This document shows positions 37,230 to 47,484 of a stretch of DNA of 64,000 nt, in pieces. Source of the DNA: Poecilobothrus nobilitatus (Eukaryota; Arthropoda; Insecta; Diptera; Dolichopodidae); assembly GCA_947095535.1 (NCBI GenBank), contig OX352774.1:10540001-10604000 (forward strand), given 5' to 3'. Position numbers and translations under genes: made by a program. A model generated the notes under the pieces. It searched no databases, was not told where the DNA came from, and worked only from the letters and a program-made list of their open reading frames with translations. Positions within the stretch are counted from its first letter, which is position 1. Every line of letters starts with the position of its first letter.

Positions 37230-37236
37230 TATAAAA
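37230..37236 (+). promoter_or_regulatory. TATA box of Hsp83-A
   Basis: TATAAAA 11 bp after the HSE array. It predicts transcription start about 25-30 bp on, near 37260, giving a non-coding first exon ending at the donor at 37437/37438. Confidence 0.75.
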
Positions 37237-37437
37237 TGTCATGAACAAACGAGAAAAGCCATAGTATTGAATTAAAAGTGGAAGTGTATACTTCGAGGCG
37301 AAGAAATCAGAGTAAGCGTTATTTAAGCAAGATTTTGAAAATTTTATTGAAGTGAATTAAAAGAAAAAAAATAAAGTCATTATTGTGAATAAAATTTTAT
37401 TGGATATTCAAAAAAAATTATAAATAGAAAAAACAAG

Positions 37438-37769
37438 GTAAGTTTAATTTATTTTAATTTTCGAATGTTATAAAATTATTTGAGGTTATCGATTTAATTG
37501 AAAGAAATTGTATGTATTTACCTAAGATTTTTCCTTGAAAAAAGAGTTGCACAAAGAACTTAGTTCCAGAATTGTAAATTAAAATGTAAATTATAATTAC
37601 AATTATTTGTAAGAATGAATTTAAATAAAACTGAATCATTTTTCATTCATGTTTCAAGAAAAAACTTTGTTCAAATCGAATTTTTTTTCCTCAGAATCAA
37701 TAATGACTCAAACTTTTTCAAAGAAATTTCATAAGAAATATTCTAAAACTATTTTTTTTTTTTTTACAG
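37438..37769 (+). other. 5' UTR intron of Hsp83-A
   Basis: The donor AACAAG|GTAAGT at 37438 and an acceptor with a long T-tract ending ACAG at 37769 place the exon junction directly before the ATG. A single intron in the 5' leader just before the start codon is the known structure of dipteran Hsp83. It makes mature expression splicing-dependent, unlike most heat-shock genes. Confidence 0.85.
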
Positions 37770-39926
37770 ATGGCTGATGTTGAAACCCAAGATGTCGAAA
37801 CCTTTGCATTCCAAGCTGAAATTGCTCAGCTTATGTCGTTGATTATCAACACCTTTTATTCTAATAAAGAGATTTTCCTTCGTGAATTAATTTCAAATTC
37901 ATCTGATGCTTTAGATAAAATACGCTATGAATCCTTAACTGATCCTAACAAACTTGATAGTGGAAAAGAACTTTACATTAAATTAATTCCAAATAAAGCT
38001 GCTGGTACATTGACTATTATTGATACTGGTGTTGGTATGACTAAGGCTGATTTAGTCAATAATTTGGGAACAATTGCCAAATCCGGAACAAAAGCCTTTA
38101 TGGAAGCTTTACAAGCTGGTGCTGATATTAGTATGATTGGTCAATTTGGTGTTGGTTTCTACTCTGCATACTTAGTTGCTGATAAAGTGACAGTTACTTC
38201 AAAACACAATGATGATGAACAATATATTTGGGAATCATCAGCTGGTGGTTCATTTACAATTAGATCAGATAATTCTGAACCATTAGGGCGAGGTACTAAG
38301 ATTGTATTACATATTAAAGAAGATCAAACCGAATACTTGGAAGAAAGTAAAATAAAATCAGTTGTCCAAAAACATTCACAATTCATTGGTTATCCAATCA
38401 AATTACTTGTTGAAAAAGAGCGTGAAAAAGAAATCAGTGATGATGAAGATGATGAAAATAAAGATGAAGAAAAGAAAGAAGATGATGAACCAAAATTAGA
38501 AGATGTTGGTGAGGATGAAGATGCTGATAAAGATAAAGATAAGAAAAAGAAGAAAACAATTAAAGAAAAATATGTAGAAGATGAAGAACTCAACAAAACA
38601 AAACCAATTTGGACACGTAACGCTGATGATATCTCTCAAGAAGAATATGGAGAATTCTATAAATCGTTAACTAATGATTGGGAAGATCATTTAGCTGTTA
38701 AACACTTTTCAGTTGAAGGACAATTGGAATTCAGGGCCCTCCTCTTTGTTCCTCGTCGTATTCCATTTGATTTATTTGAAAACAAAAAGAAATGCAACAA
38801 CATTAAATTATACGTCCGCCGTGTATTCATCATGGAAAACTGTGAAGATTTAATTCCAGATTGGTTAAACTTTATCAAAGGTGTTGTCGATTCAGAAGAT
38901 TTACCACTAAATATTTCTCGTGAAATGTTACAACAAAACAAAATTCTTAAAGTTATCAGAAAGAATTTAGTAAAAAAATGTATTGAACTTTTCGAAGAAT
39001 TGTGCGAAGATAAAGAAGGTTACAAAAAATTCTATGATCAATTCAGCAAAAATCTTAAATTAGGTATTCATGAAGATTCGCGTAACCGTCAAAAATTAGC
39101 TGATTTCTTAAGATTCTACACATCAGCTTCTGGTGATGAATATTGTTCTCTTGGTGATTATGTAAGCCGTATGAAGGAAAATCAAAAACACATTTATTTT
39201 ATTACTGGTGAAAGCAAAGAACAAGTTAGTAATTCAGCTTTTGTTGAACTTGTTAAGAAACGAGGCTTCGAAGTTGTGTATATGACTGAACCAATAGATG
39301 AATATATCATCCAACACTTAAAAGAATACCAAGGTAAACAATTGGTATCTGTTACCAAAGAAGGTTTGGAATTACCAGAAGATGAAGAAGAAAAGAAGAA
39401 ACGCGAGGAAGACAAAGCTAAATTCGAAGGTCTCTGCAAACTTATGAAATCAATTTTGGACAATAAAGTAGAAAAGGTGACTGTTTCAAATCGTTTAGTT
39501 GATTCACCTTGCTGTATTGTTACATCACAATTTGGTTGGTCTGCCAATATGGAACGTATCATGAAAGCTCAAGCTCTTCGTGACGCTTCTACTATGGGTT
39601 ATATGGCTAGCAAAAAAAATCTTGAAATTAATCCAGATCATCCTATTATTGAAACTTTACGCGTAAAAGCTGAAGCGGATAAAAATGATAAAGCTGTTAA
39701 AGATTTGGCAATTCTTTTATTTGAAACATCTTTACTCTCATCTGGATTCTCTTTGGATAGTCCACAAGTACATGCTTCAAGAATTTATAGAATGATTAAA
39801 TTAGGTTTGGGAATTGACGAAGATGAACCAATGGCTGTCGAAGATACTACCGCTGGTGGTGCTGGTGATGTTCCACCATTAGTCGAAGAATCTGAAGAAG
39901 CTATTCATATGGAAGAAGTTGATTAA
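37770..39926 (+). CDS. Hsp83: Cytosolic Hsp90 chaperone, copy A (Hsp83)
   Basis: 718-residue ATP-dependent chaperone that folds and activates kinases, receptors and other clients as a dimer in the cytosol. The N-terminal GHKL ATPase has [20 protein letters not shown] (ATPase Glu39, Asn43), DTGVGM (Asp85) and the lid [15 protein letters not shown]. An acidic/lysine-rich linker spans about residues 215-270. In the middle domain, the catalytic-loop arginine lies in [11 protein letters not shown] (Arg384). The C-terminal dimerisation domain ends in MEEVD, which recruits TPR co-chaperones and marks the cytosolic form. The coding region is one exon; the ATG directly follows a splice acceptor. Its C-terminal tail ([14 protein letters not shown]...) resembles that of Drosophila Hsp83. 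One odd residue: [13 protein letters not shown] has Leu494 where an arginine (FVER) is normally conserved. Copy B is convergent, 9.2 kb away. Confidence 0.98.
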   Translation: MADVETQDVETFAFQAEIAQLMSLIINTFYSNKEIFLRELISNSSDALDKIRYESLTDPNKLDSGKELYIKLIPNKAAGTLTIIDTGVGMTKADLVNNLGTIAKSGTKAFMEALQAGADISMIGQFGVGFYSAYLVADKVTVTSKHNDDEQYIWESSAGGSFTIRSDNSEPLGRGTKIVLHIKEDQTEYLEESKIKSVVQKHSQFIGYPIKLLVEKEREKEISDDEDDENKDEEKKEDDEPKLEDVGEDEDADKDKDKKKKKTIKEKYVEDEELNKTKPIWTRNADDISQEEYGEFYKSLTNDWEDHLAVKHFSVEGQLEFRALLFVPRRIPFDLFENKKKCNNIKLYVRRVFIMENCEDLIPDWLNFIKGVVDSEDLPLNISREMLQQNKILKVIRKNLVKKCIELFEELCEDKEGYKKFYDQFSKNLKLGIHEDSRNRQKLADFLRFYTSASGDEYCSLGDYVSRMKENQKHIYFITGESKEQVSNSAFVELVKKRGFEVVYMTEPIDEYIIQHLKEYQGKQLVSVTKEGLELPEDEEEKKKREEDKAKFEGLCKLMKSILDNKVEKVTVSNRLVDSPCCIVTSQFGWSANMERIMKAQALRDASTMGYMASKKNLEINPDHPIIETLRVKAEADKNDKAVKDLAILLFETSLLSSGFSLDSPQVHASRIYRMIKLGLGIDEDEPMAVEDTTAGGAGDVPPLVEESEEAIHMEEVD

Positions 39927-40125
39927 ATTTTAGACTTTACTAATTAGTTTTTACCGCGTTGTAGTGGTTAAAGGAAAAATTTATGCTAAATTTAATTAAT
40001 TTCGATATTAAAATTCCACTTACTCTTAATTTTTTTGTAATTTTATTAGTTTAGCCATATTTAATTTGACTGAATTTAATGTTTTGTTTGGTCTTTGTTA
40101 ATTTATTTGAAAAAAAAACAACACA

Positions 40126-40131
40126 AATAAA
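40126..40131 (+). terminator. Hsp83-A polyadenylation signal (AATAAA)
   Basis: AATAAA 200 bp after the stop codon, preceded by an AT-rich 3' UTR. No earlier AATAAA was seen in the 3' UTR. Confidence 0.6.
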
Positions 40132-41457
40132 TGCGTAAATTGATCTGAAACACAAAATATTGATTTTTATTTAAAATATGAATAGAGTTTATATGAATAT
40201 AAATAAACCATTTTCTTTTATTTTTTATATGGGATATGTGGCAAGGTAAGATTTTTGGACTAACAAAATCACTTCTTTTTTTAGTATATTTTCTCCCCTG
40301 TGGCAAAGAAATTACAAAGCCTTCCCTTTTCGGGCGTATCATACTCCATAAAGAAATCATAATTCACGTAGAGAAAAAAAATCGTAGTCAATTTCATTGA
40401 TTTGAAAGCACCCTAAGATCGTATTTGGGGTTATTTCGTGAAAAGCTGACCGTATTTTTGGTATACCATCAAAGAACAAGAAAACAAAACGAAAAAAATT
40501 TCTCTAAAAATTAATTTTATTTGAACATAATACATACATATCTATTATCTATCTAACGGCATGCATCACAAATGTTCTTATAATTTTAAAATGTAATTTT
40601 ATAGATCTCTAATTCATAAAGAACTCTACACAACGGATACTAATATTTGAAGACCAACTAAATTTTATTATAATATTGCTTAAAGTGTGATGTAAATTGT
40701 AACTCAGATCTACTTGTTTTTCTTTTTTGTTTAGAAGAATATTTTTTCTAAAAATTAAAAAAAATGGATATCTTTAATTTTACATTAAATTTTTTAGAAA
40801 AGAAAAAAGATCGTGATTATGGTATAATGATTTACAACTTTTTTAATGATTTATGTTATAAATGTTAAAATTAATATTATTTTTATTACTTTCGTATATT
40901 TAATATTACTTTGCAACAGCATCATTCAGCAACTTTTTCATGATGCATAAACTCAGCAATATTTTCATGATACATCGGCTGATTTCAGAATTGCATATAC
41001 TGCGGTATTACTACAGTATTACTACTTTTACTACAATGTAGACATAAACCACAAATATACAATGCATTTATTTACATTGCATATGCATTACATATTAAGT
41101 TTTTGAAGTGGAAACATCTTAAAATTTTCAAGAATTATTTTATTTTTTTTTTTTTCAACTTGTATAAAACTTCTATTAAACTTATATACAAAATCCTTTT
41201 TTAATTTTATATAATTTATTAATTAACTATTTTTTGCATAGTTTTAAAAAATTTTTGATACATAATATGCAAATTATTTTGATAATTTTGTAAATAGTTA
41301 AAAATAACTAAATAAATAAATATAATTTATCAGTACATTTAAATAAAATATTAGTTTTAAATTTTTAAAATTAAAAATATTACTGTTTACTTTCAGTTTT
41401 ATATTTTTCCTCAGCTTTTCCTCCTTTTTGAAATTGACTAAATTCAATTAAATTATT
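40132..41457. other. AT-rich DNA, includes a 125-bp repeat also found at 48.1 kb
   Basis: No gene recognised. The stretch 41009-41135 (GGTATTACTACAGTATTACT ... AAGTTTTTGAAGTGGAAACA) recurs in the same orientation at 48099-48222 inside the TIR element there. It may therefore be a fragment of a relative of that element. The flanks on either side are no longer alignable by eye. Confidence 0.5.
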
Positions 41458-41494
41458 GGGTCTCGATGGCTTAGTGGATAAAATCATATAAAAT
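41458..41494 (+). mobile_element. SINE family A, split copy, left part
   Basis: GGGTCTCGATGGCTTAGTGG followed by ATAAAATCATATAAAAT matches copy 1 (2833 onward) and then stops. The continuation (TATATACACCGAGGGAG ...) is found 2.1 kb away at 43585, so this SINE was interrupted by later insertions. Confidence 0.65.
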
Positions 41495-41529
41495 CTAAGA
41501 TTATATAAGTAGTATATGTAGTACTTATA

Positions 41530-41857
41530 CGGGTTTTCCAATTTGAGTGATAGTGGATATGATTTCACACACTAATTGTTAAGGAAATTCAAAAAAAACA
41601 CACTAATTGTTAAGGAAATTCAGAATCGACAGTTTTGTTATGACATACGACTTGATTTAGTGGAAAAAGTACTTCAAAATTGTGTTCATCGAATTCGTTC
41701 CTGCAAAAGAAGTCGTGGAGGCCATTTGAATGACGTTCTATTCAGAACTTAATTGTATCGATTGTACTTCACATTAAATAAAAAGCATTTGAATTTCCTT
41801 AACATTTAGTGTGTTTTTTTGTGAAAAGAAATCATATCACTCAAATTGGAAAACCCT
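41530..41857 (+). mobile_element. Mariner-type deletion derivative, 328 bp
   Basis: The left TIR CGGGTTTTCCAATTTGAGTG and the inverse of the right end AGGGTTTTCCAATTTGAGTG match, and similarity continues (GATATGATTTC..., CACACTAA.TGTTAAGGAAA) for roughly 60-70 bp. Both ends are flanked by TA. Inside, 41649-41752 still encodes the last ~34 residues of an IS630/Tc1/mariner-type transposase (RLDLVEKVLQNCVHR..., CKRSRGGHLND, stop). The catalytic domain is deleted, so the copy is non-autonomous. The left subterminal block CACACTAATTGTTAAGG is duplicated in tandem (about 41568 and 41600). Confidence 0.8.
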
Positions 41858-41862
41858 ATATA

Positions 41863-43573
41863 GGGTAGAGGGCCCAATAGCCAGCCTCTTAACTTTTTTT
41901 TTCGATTCAAAACTTTGTAAAAAAGTTATTTAATACAATATAAAAAAAAAAGTTAAAAAAAATAAAACTTTAAAGTGTGTAAATTTGAAAAATTACTTTA
42001 AATTTTAAAATTATAAAGGTAATAATAAGAAAAAAACGATTTTAGCGAAAAAAGTCATTTTCACCTATTTCCAGCCTCCTTGTGCCTAATTCCAGCCTTT
42101 AAAGGTCCATTAGCCAGCCGTTTACTGATCCAATGTTAATTTTGAATATTTTTTTATTTAATTTAAATTAACATAGAAAGTTTCGGATTTCATTCAGCCG
42201 TTATCTGATTGTCCTAATATCCACTCATCAGCATACTTTCAACCAGCCTTGGGTTGAATATCGGAAAATACGATCTTAGGCGGAAGCGTTTGTTCAGAAG
42301 CGGTAAATGGTAAAAGGACTGTCAACCTTTCTTTTTCATTACCTGAATTTATTTGATAAACCTTTTGATTCTCTCTAGGGACTAGGGAGCTACCACACGG
42401 CGTCCTCCGTTTAAAATTCAGATTGGTTGCTCCGAAATATTTAAAGCATTTTCAGATACTAAATAATTTTTTAAATCCTCAAACCATTTTTTAATTAAAT
42501 TTTCTGTTATAATAACTGGACCTTTCGAAATGTGTTTCGCCTGCCTGTCATCTGTACTGGCGTCGAATGGCGTTTAATAAACCCCCGATACCATTTTCTT
42601 CCCGGTCTATTATTTTTGAAAGGTGTTTTTCAGTTTTCTTCAGGAATAATTTTTTGAACTGTTGAAATTAAATCCTGCTGACTACGAGGAAATCCGCATT
42701 TCACCATATGGGTTAGTCAGTTAGCAATTTTCTTTTCTTCATCCACAGTGAGAACGGTATCCAGTTCTACGGTAACGGTATGAATTCGTTGCAACGTTCC
42801 TCTAAAAATTTTAAAACGTCGACTAGCCTTTAGAATTTCAAAAATAAATTTTTACCTAGTAATTACTTAGTAGTTTTTTTTCTATATTTAATAATTCAAT
42901 ATATTTTAAAGATTCATAGTCCTAGTAGAGCTAGTAGAAAAGGGCTATTAACTAACCTCCTTGTATTTATACTGAGTTGCTAATTTAAATAAATGAATAA
43001 ATAAATAAATAGATTCATAGTTCAATATTTAAAGAATAAAAAAAAAAAATTTACATCAATATTTAACTTGAAAACAATATTTAAAATAGGGGCTGGATAT
43101 TGGAAAGCACTTTTTTTATAATTTTTGTTTTTAATCAGCCGGGGGCTGAGTAATGGTTCATTAACAAAATGTATGTACCTTAAACCCAGCCGGCAATAAA
43201 TTAATAAATTACAAATATTTTTTTTTATTTTTTAATGACAAAAATAGTTTACAATTAAAAAAAATAAATTTAATTAACTTAACCAAGTTATTTTCTGATT
43301 TATTCACTATTTTCTACACTAACGTTTACTAATGATTTTTTTAAAAAATCAACGTACAGCACTCATCATTGAAACCGTTTACAAAAATGACAGTTTTTTA
43401 AATATTTTTCATAAGGAATGTTGCCTTTTTGTTTTACTATTTGACAGAAGACATGTTTAACTATTTCTTCGGACTATGTATATGCTTATAAAATCCATTA
43501 AACACTATTTATTGACGATTTTATGAAAAAGGGGCTGAGTATTGGGCCAGGCTGGAATTAGGTGATTCTACCC
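41863..43573 (-). mobile_element. Degenerate pogo-type transposon, 1.7 kb
   Basis: The ends GGGTAGAGGGCCCAATAGCC and (inverse of right) GGGTAGAATCACCTAATTCC are both flanked by TA (41861-41862, 43574-43575), and the subterminal string TTCCAGCCT is repeated several times near both ends. Minus-strand frames between about 42800 and 42390 read LTVDEEKKIAN, KCGFPRSQQDL, KTPFKNNRPGRKWYRGFIKR, then in another frame VIITENLIKKWFEDLKNYL. This is the CENP-B/pogo-type DNA-binding region ('PF..G..GrkWy.gFlkRh', '(v/i)tee.i.kWf.dl..yl'). Frameshifts, stops and absence of a recognisable DDE domain show it is dead. Confidence 0.75.
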
Positions 43574-43584
43574 TAATCTTTGTT

Positions 43585-43690
43585 AAAATATACTATATAC
43601 ACCGAGGGAGAATCTTACACACAATAATTTTCCATTACATTTACATCTACACCTGAAAAGAGTACCTTTCTTGTTTAATTTTACCTCAAA
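43585..43690 (+). mobile_element. SINE family A, split copy, right part
   Basis: AAAATATACTATATACACCG, then AGGGAG, CCATTACATTTACATCTACA and CCTGAAAAG match the 3' two-thirds of family A. Together with 41458-41494 this makes one interrupted SINE. Confidence 0.6.
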
Positions 43691-44479
43691 ATAAATTTCT
43701 GGTTTCGTTTATAATATTTGTCGTGAAAAGTCTTGCAATCAGAGATTTTTTATTTTTTTTATTTTACATATTTACCTTTATTTTTTATTCAGTTTATCTG
43801 CATAACAATAAAAAAAAGTTTTATAGGTATAATGTTTATATATGTTTTTATATAAAGTATTAATTCTAAAAGTTCATCTAAAAAGTCAGAATCTATAAAA
43901 AACCATAATTAGTTAATATTGGTTAATATTGTACACGAAACAATTATAATTATATTATTTATCTTTATAAAATTGATTGGCAGCCGACATTTTTGTTTTT
44001 TAATTTTTATTTGTATTTTAAATTTCTTGGTTTCTGAAAGATTCTCACCTCCCTTAAGGAAAAAAAAAAAAAATAAAATTTACAAGTTAAAACACTAAAG
44101 AGTGCTCTCTACAATTTAAAAGCAAAACTTTGAAAATGTTACATTTTAAATGCAGTTTCTTTTTGAAAAACTTTACCAAACTTCTTTATAAAATTTCATA
44201 TCATTTTTTGTTTCTGAAAGTTTTAATGGAATAAGTACAAAATCCCCAAAGCCAAAATCCCCGAAAACAAAATCTCTAAAATAAATAATGTTATTTTATG
44301 CATTTAAAAATTGTGCTACCTATATTTGTAATTTGTTGAAGTATGTATGTAAATATGTATGTATACAAGTAAGAAGAAGTTATTAGGTACCTATATAACG
44401 AATTTTAATTTTTAAAGTTGGTTTCAAAAGCAAAAAAAAGAATATTTTATGTACATAATGTATGTAAATGTGAGATGGT
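43691..44479. other. AT-rich non-coding DNA, no gene seen
   Basis: No gene or element end recognised; a TATG microsatellite lies near 44342-44366. Confidence 0.6.
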
Positions 44480-44790
44480 TTATTAGGAGAGTTTTTAGAG
44501 TTGGTTAAAAATCTGGGTACATATTTCCCTTTTAAAAAATATTTTTATATATGAAAAAGTGATATTCTGATTAGGAGAATTTTAGAACTCCATTTAAAAT
44601 AACAGTTATACGATTTTTCCAAAATATTTATATACATACATGTATGTATGTATATGCGAGATTCTGAATTAGGAGGGATTTTAGAGTTAGACACAAAATC
44701 AGAGAATTTCCCTTTTTCCAGAATATTTATAATATAGTGTATATTATGTAATTATATAAAATTAGGAGGAAATTTAGAGTTGTTTAAAAA
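44480..44790 (+). repeat. Four degenerate ~95-bp repeats, locus 2
   Basis: The core (G)ATTAGGAG..TTTTAGAGTT recurs at about 44482, 44569, 44667 and 44760. Between cores are AAAATC.G.G and TTTTCCAGAATATTTATA blocks and short TATG microsatellites. The same cores are dispersed at 25080-25340 and 56290-56640. Confidence 0.6.
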
Positions 44791-45496
44791 ATTTGTGTTG
44801 ACCCAAGACGAATTTTTTTATTGTTGGCAATTAATTTATTTATTGTTTTTATTGGTTGCCGTGGCTGACCCCACCAACAGGTCTTAATACAGTGGGGACC
44901 AACTTGGACTGACTGATTTGTGCATCTGTGCATCACCCTGTGATGTATTATTTAAGACTAGGTATATATTTCTATATGACAATATACATAGATATATTAC
45001 TGATTTTATGACCACCCTAGTTTTAATACATTCAAAATGGTTAAAAAATATCTTTTTTAATTTAAGTTTATCTGAACTTCTTTCTAAAAATTTCAAAATT
45101 TAAGCTTACTTTACTATTTTATAAAATAAATATTAGTTTGATAATGTGATAAAGTTACGTCTACATTAAAAATTATATTGTATTGTCTTTGCTTTCAAAA
45201 ATATTAGAATCATAATTACCGTCAACAGTCTTTGACTCATCTGAGTTTATATCTGATAAAACTTATAAATTTAGAACAATATATGGAACCATTGAATTTT
45301 AGGTCGGTCATTTTTTGAATTGTAATTTTAACAGTTTTAGTCTCTTATAGTTTTAGCATTGATTAATATCAGACATTTTATGCGTTGTTTATATCCTAAC
45401 ATCATGAACTTTAAAAGGTTCGCTTTCATTAAATGAATTTTTTAAATATATATGTACATATTTTCCCAAAGATGGTAAAACCAAAGACTATATGTT
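44791..45496. other. AT-rich DNA with one less AT-rich unassigned patch
   Basis: 44845-44945 (GTTGCCGTGGCTGACCCCAC...GTGCATCACCCTGTGATG) is unlike its flanks. The overlapping short frames on both strands (44884-45096, 44918-45103) have no recognisable domain. Left unassigned. Confidence 0.4.
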
Positions 45497-45868
45497 AGTG
45501 GCCTATGGTATTAGTGGTTAAGACCAGAGGCATGTCTTTCAGTCGAAAGGGCTGGTTCATATAGTCTAATAAAATGTATATGTATGTATAATTAGTAAGA
45601 TAATTAAATAAAAAATAAGTATATATGTATGTATGTAATGTATCTTATAAGTTTTAATTATATCATATTGTAATATATGTATGTACATATGTATAAATAT
45701 AAATAATTCTCGTATACATAGATGGCGTAGAAACATAGCTAACAATAATTTAAATGATTGTTAGCTATGGTAGAAATAAAAGAAATATTTACGTCTTACA
45801 GTTTTGTACAGCTACAGTCGAGGGCAATGAAATTAATGATTCAACAAACTGAGGCACTCAAGGATGAA
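45497..45868 (+). mobile_element. tRNA-derived SINE, family B, copy 2, with palindrome insertion
   Basis: The tRNA-like head (AGTGGCCTATGGTATTAGTG, then GGTTAAGACCAGAGGCATG) is followed by an AT-rich middle with TATG repeats. The family-B 3' part follows: CATAGATGGCGTAGAAA, GTTTTGTACAGCTACAGTCG, GAAATTAATGATTC. Compared with copy 1, a 36-bp palindrome plus a 7-bp duplication is inserted at 45734-45776. A family-A SINE follows 15 bp downstream. Confidence 0.65.
45734..45769. mobile_element. 36-bp near-perfect palindrome insertion with 7-bp target duplication
   Basis: The arms CATAGCTAACAAT and ATTGTTAGCTATG are perfect 13-bp inverted repeats around AATTTAAATG, itself nearly palindromic. GTAGAAA occurs directly before (45727-45733) and directly after (45770-45776). 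The other family-B SINE reads GATGGCGTAGAAATAAAAGA here (about 13541) with no insert and one GTAGAAA, an empty site. It may be an extremely short inverted-repeat transposon or the product of a template-switch repair event. Confidence 0.7.
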
Positions 45869-45882
45869 TAAAATTACTATTA

Positions 45883-46069
45883 GGGAGACCTGGGTGGCCT
45901 AGTGGGTAAGAGCGTTTACAATACGCTGTAAACACACCGAGGGAGTGTGGGTTTGAATCCCACATTACGACAGTTATTCCCTCTTACGACATTTACAGCC
46001 ACGCCTGAACAAGAAAAGTTGTGTAATTTCCTGTCCACATTTATGTAGCAGAAAAATTAAAAAAAAAAA
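45883..46069 (+). mobile_element. tRNA-derived SINE, family A, copy 3
   Basis: The most complete tRNA-like head of the family: GGGAGACCTGGGTGGCCTAG, TGGGTAAGAGCG, TACGCTGTAAACACACCGAG, GTGTGGGTTTGAATCCCACA (B box in a short stem). The shared body (CTCTTACGACATTTACAGCC, CACGCCTGAACAAG, CATTTATGTAGCAGA) and an A-rich tail follow. Confidence 0.8.
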
Positions 46070-46150
46070 TTACTACTAGCTGGATACCATCACACCATGC
46101 AGCTATTCTCTTTATAAAATAGTGGTAAGACAAAAAAAAGCCCAAGTGTA

Positions 46151-46886
46151 GGCCCTGATTTCGATAGTCATATCACTTATATTTTTTATGAAAAGCAAAA
46201 TTTTTGATTTCGATAGTCATTAAAAATGAAAAAATTCATAAAGAATGAAAAGCTGATTTTGATAGTCATAGATTTTTTATGAATATTCTCATAACGTCAA
46301 ATTTTCTAATTTTGAAATTGTTAAATGAGTGCTTGTAAAAAATGAATTTAGGAAAAAATTACGAAGCATTTTATTTATATTTATGTGAATATAGGCATTT
46401 TTATAAGCAACCTATGATTATGCGATAGCATAGGCTCAACTTTTAAGCCTGCCCCAAAAAATGGAACCCAAAAACAAGAGCCACTTTTCGGAACTTTCTT
46501 CTATTACAGTTTGAGAACTACGTATTTTTATTCATATTGGTCCGAATTCTTGCTCCCAAGATACTGAGCCTTCTCCAAAATAACAGCAGGTATTTATAGA
46601 AGCAGTATTTTTTGTTCTCATTATGCAAACAATATTATTTAATAATCTACAAGCACTTAATTTTTTACCTTTTTGTTTACTTAGCTTTTCTTTTCTTTGT
46701 ATAGACAAAACCTCAAAATAAGAAAGTATTGCGTATTGCCGATTTAAAAATAAATCTAAATCGTTTTAATTTTAAATTCCATTTCATTTTCCTCGACTAT
46801 CGAAATCGCAAAAAATTATTAAAATGAAATGTTAATGTGAAATTTTTCATTTCCATTTTTATGAAATGACTATCGAAATCAGAGCC
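46151..46886. mobile_element. 736-bp TIR element with repeated GATTTCGATAGTCAT motif
   Basis: The ends GGCCCTGATTTCGATAGTCA and (inverse of right) GGCTCTGATTTCGATAGTCA match at 19 of 20 bases. The motif GATTTCGATAGTCAT recurs near 46157, 46206 and 46255 (one change) facing inward from the left, and inverted near 46794 and 46868 from the right. These are repeated subterminal sites as seen where transposases bind several times. About 500 bp of more complex internal DNA gives no recognisable transposase frame. No convincing target duplication, so the superfamily is undecided; GGCCCTG-type ends would be compatible with PIF/Harbinger. Confidence 0.7.
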
Positions 46887-47484
46887 AAATTTTCTGTATA
46901 TAAAACGGAAAATATAAAAATATTTTTGCAATGTACCGGTGGCTATTAAAATTCTAAAGAATTTGAATTATAGCACAAATTAAAATGATAATTAAAAGTT
47001 AAAACTTTTAAAAAGCATACATATGAAAGCACAAATCGAGTTCCAAATTTTTTTAAATTAAACACGAATAGTTTATATATGTAAGTGCTGTTTGTAATTA
47101 TTACTCTTTTCCTCCTTATTTTTCGTACACAAAATTAACATCTAAAATCGACTACATATTAATATATACAATTTTGACCCAACCAATTAAACAACCCCAA
47201 CTTGTTTAGGTTTTGTTTCTCAAAATATGTTACTGGGAAATTTTTAAATTAGCAGATATATTTTACACTGGAATCAAAACGAAATAGATACTACGGGAAA
47301 GAAGGGATGCTTCTATCATATTACGCAAATGTCATGGCAATAACTAGTTAGCACACTTGTTTCAAACATGTCCCTTCCGCTATTGTAAGCAGCATCATTG
47401 AAAGCCCCACATTTTAGTAATAAATAAGACGTTAATTGTCGCTATTTTTTAGTTATTTATTTTACTTCTTTAAATAAATTGTTA
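46887..47484. other. AT-rich DNA, no gene seen
   Basis: 47330-47430 contains a weakly tRNA-like string (TAACTAGTTAGCACACTTGT) that may be a worn SINE head. Not strong enough to call. Confidence 0.4.

Noticed and set aside
38390..38596. Serine-rich minus-strand frame in Hsp83-A (and its mirror at 50473-50685)
   Set aside because: Antisense shadow of the GAT/GAA/AAA-rich acidic linker; appears in both copies only because the sense strand is identical.
44884..45103. Overlapping plus and minus open frames in a less AT-rich patch
   Set aside because: Neither translation has a recognisable domain, and both frames being open suggests chance; left as unassigned DNA.
47330..47430. tRNA-like string, possible SINE-B head
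   Set aside because: Only a partial A-box resemblance; no B box or body of either SINE family follows.
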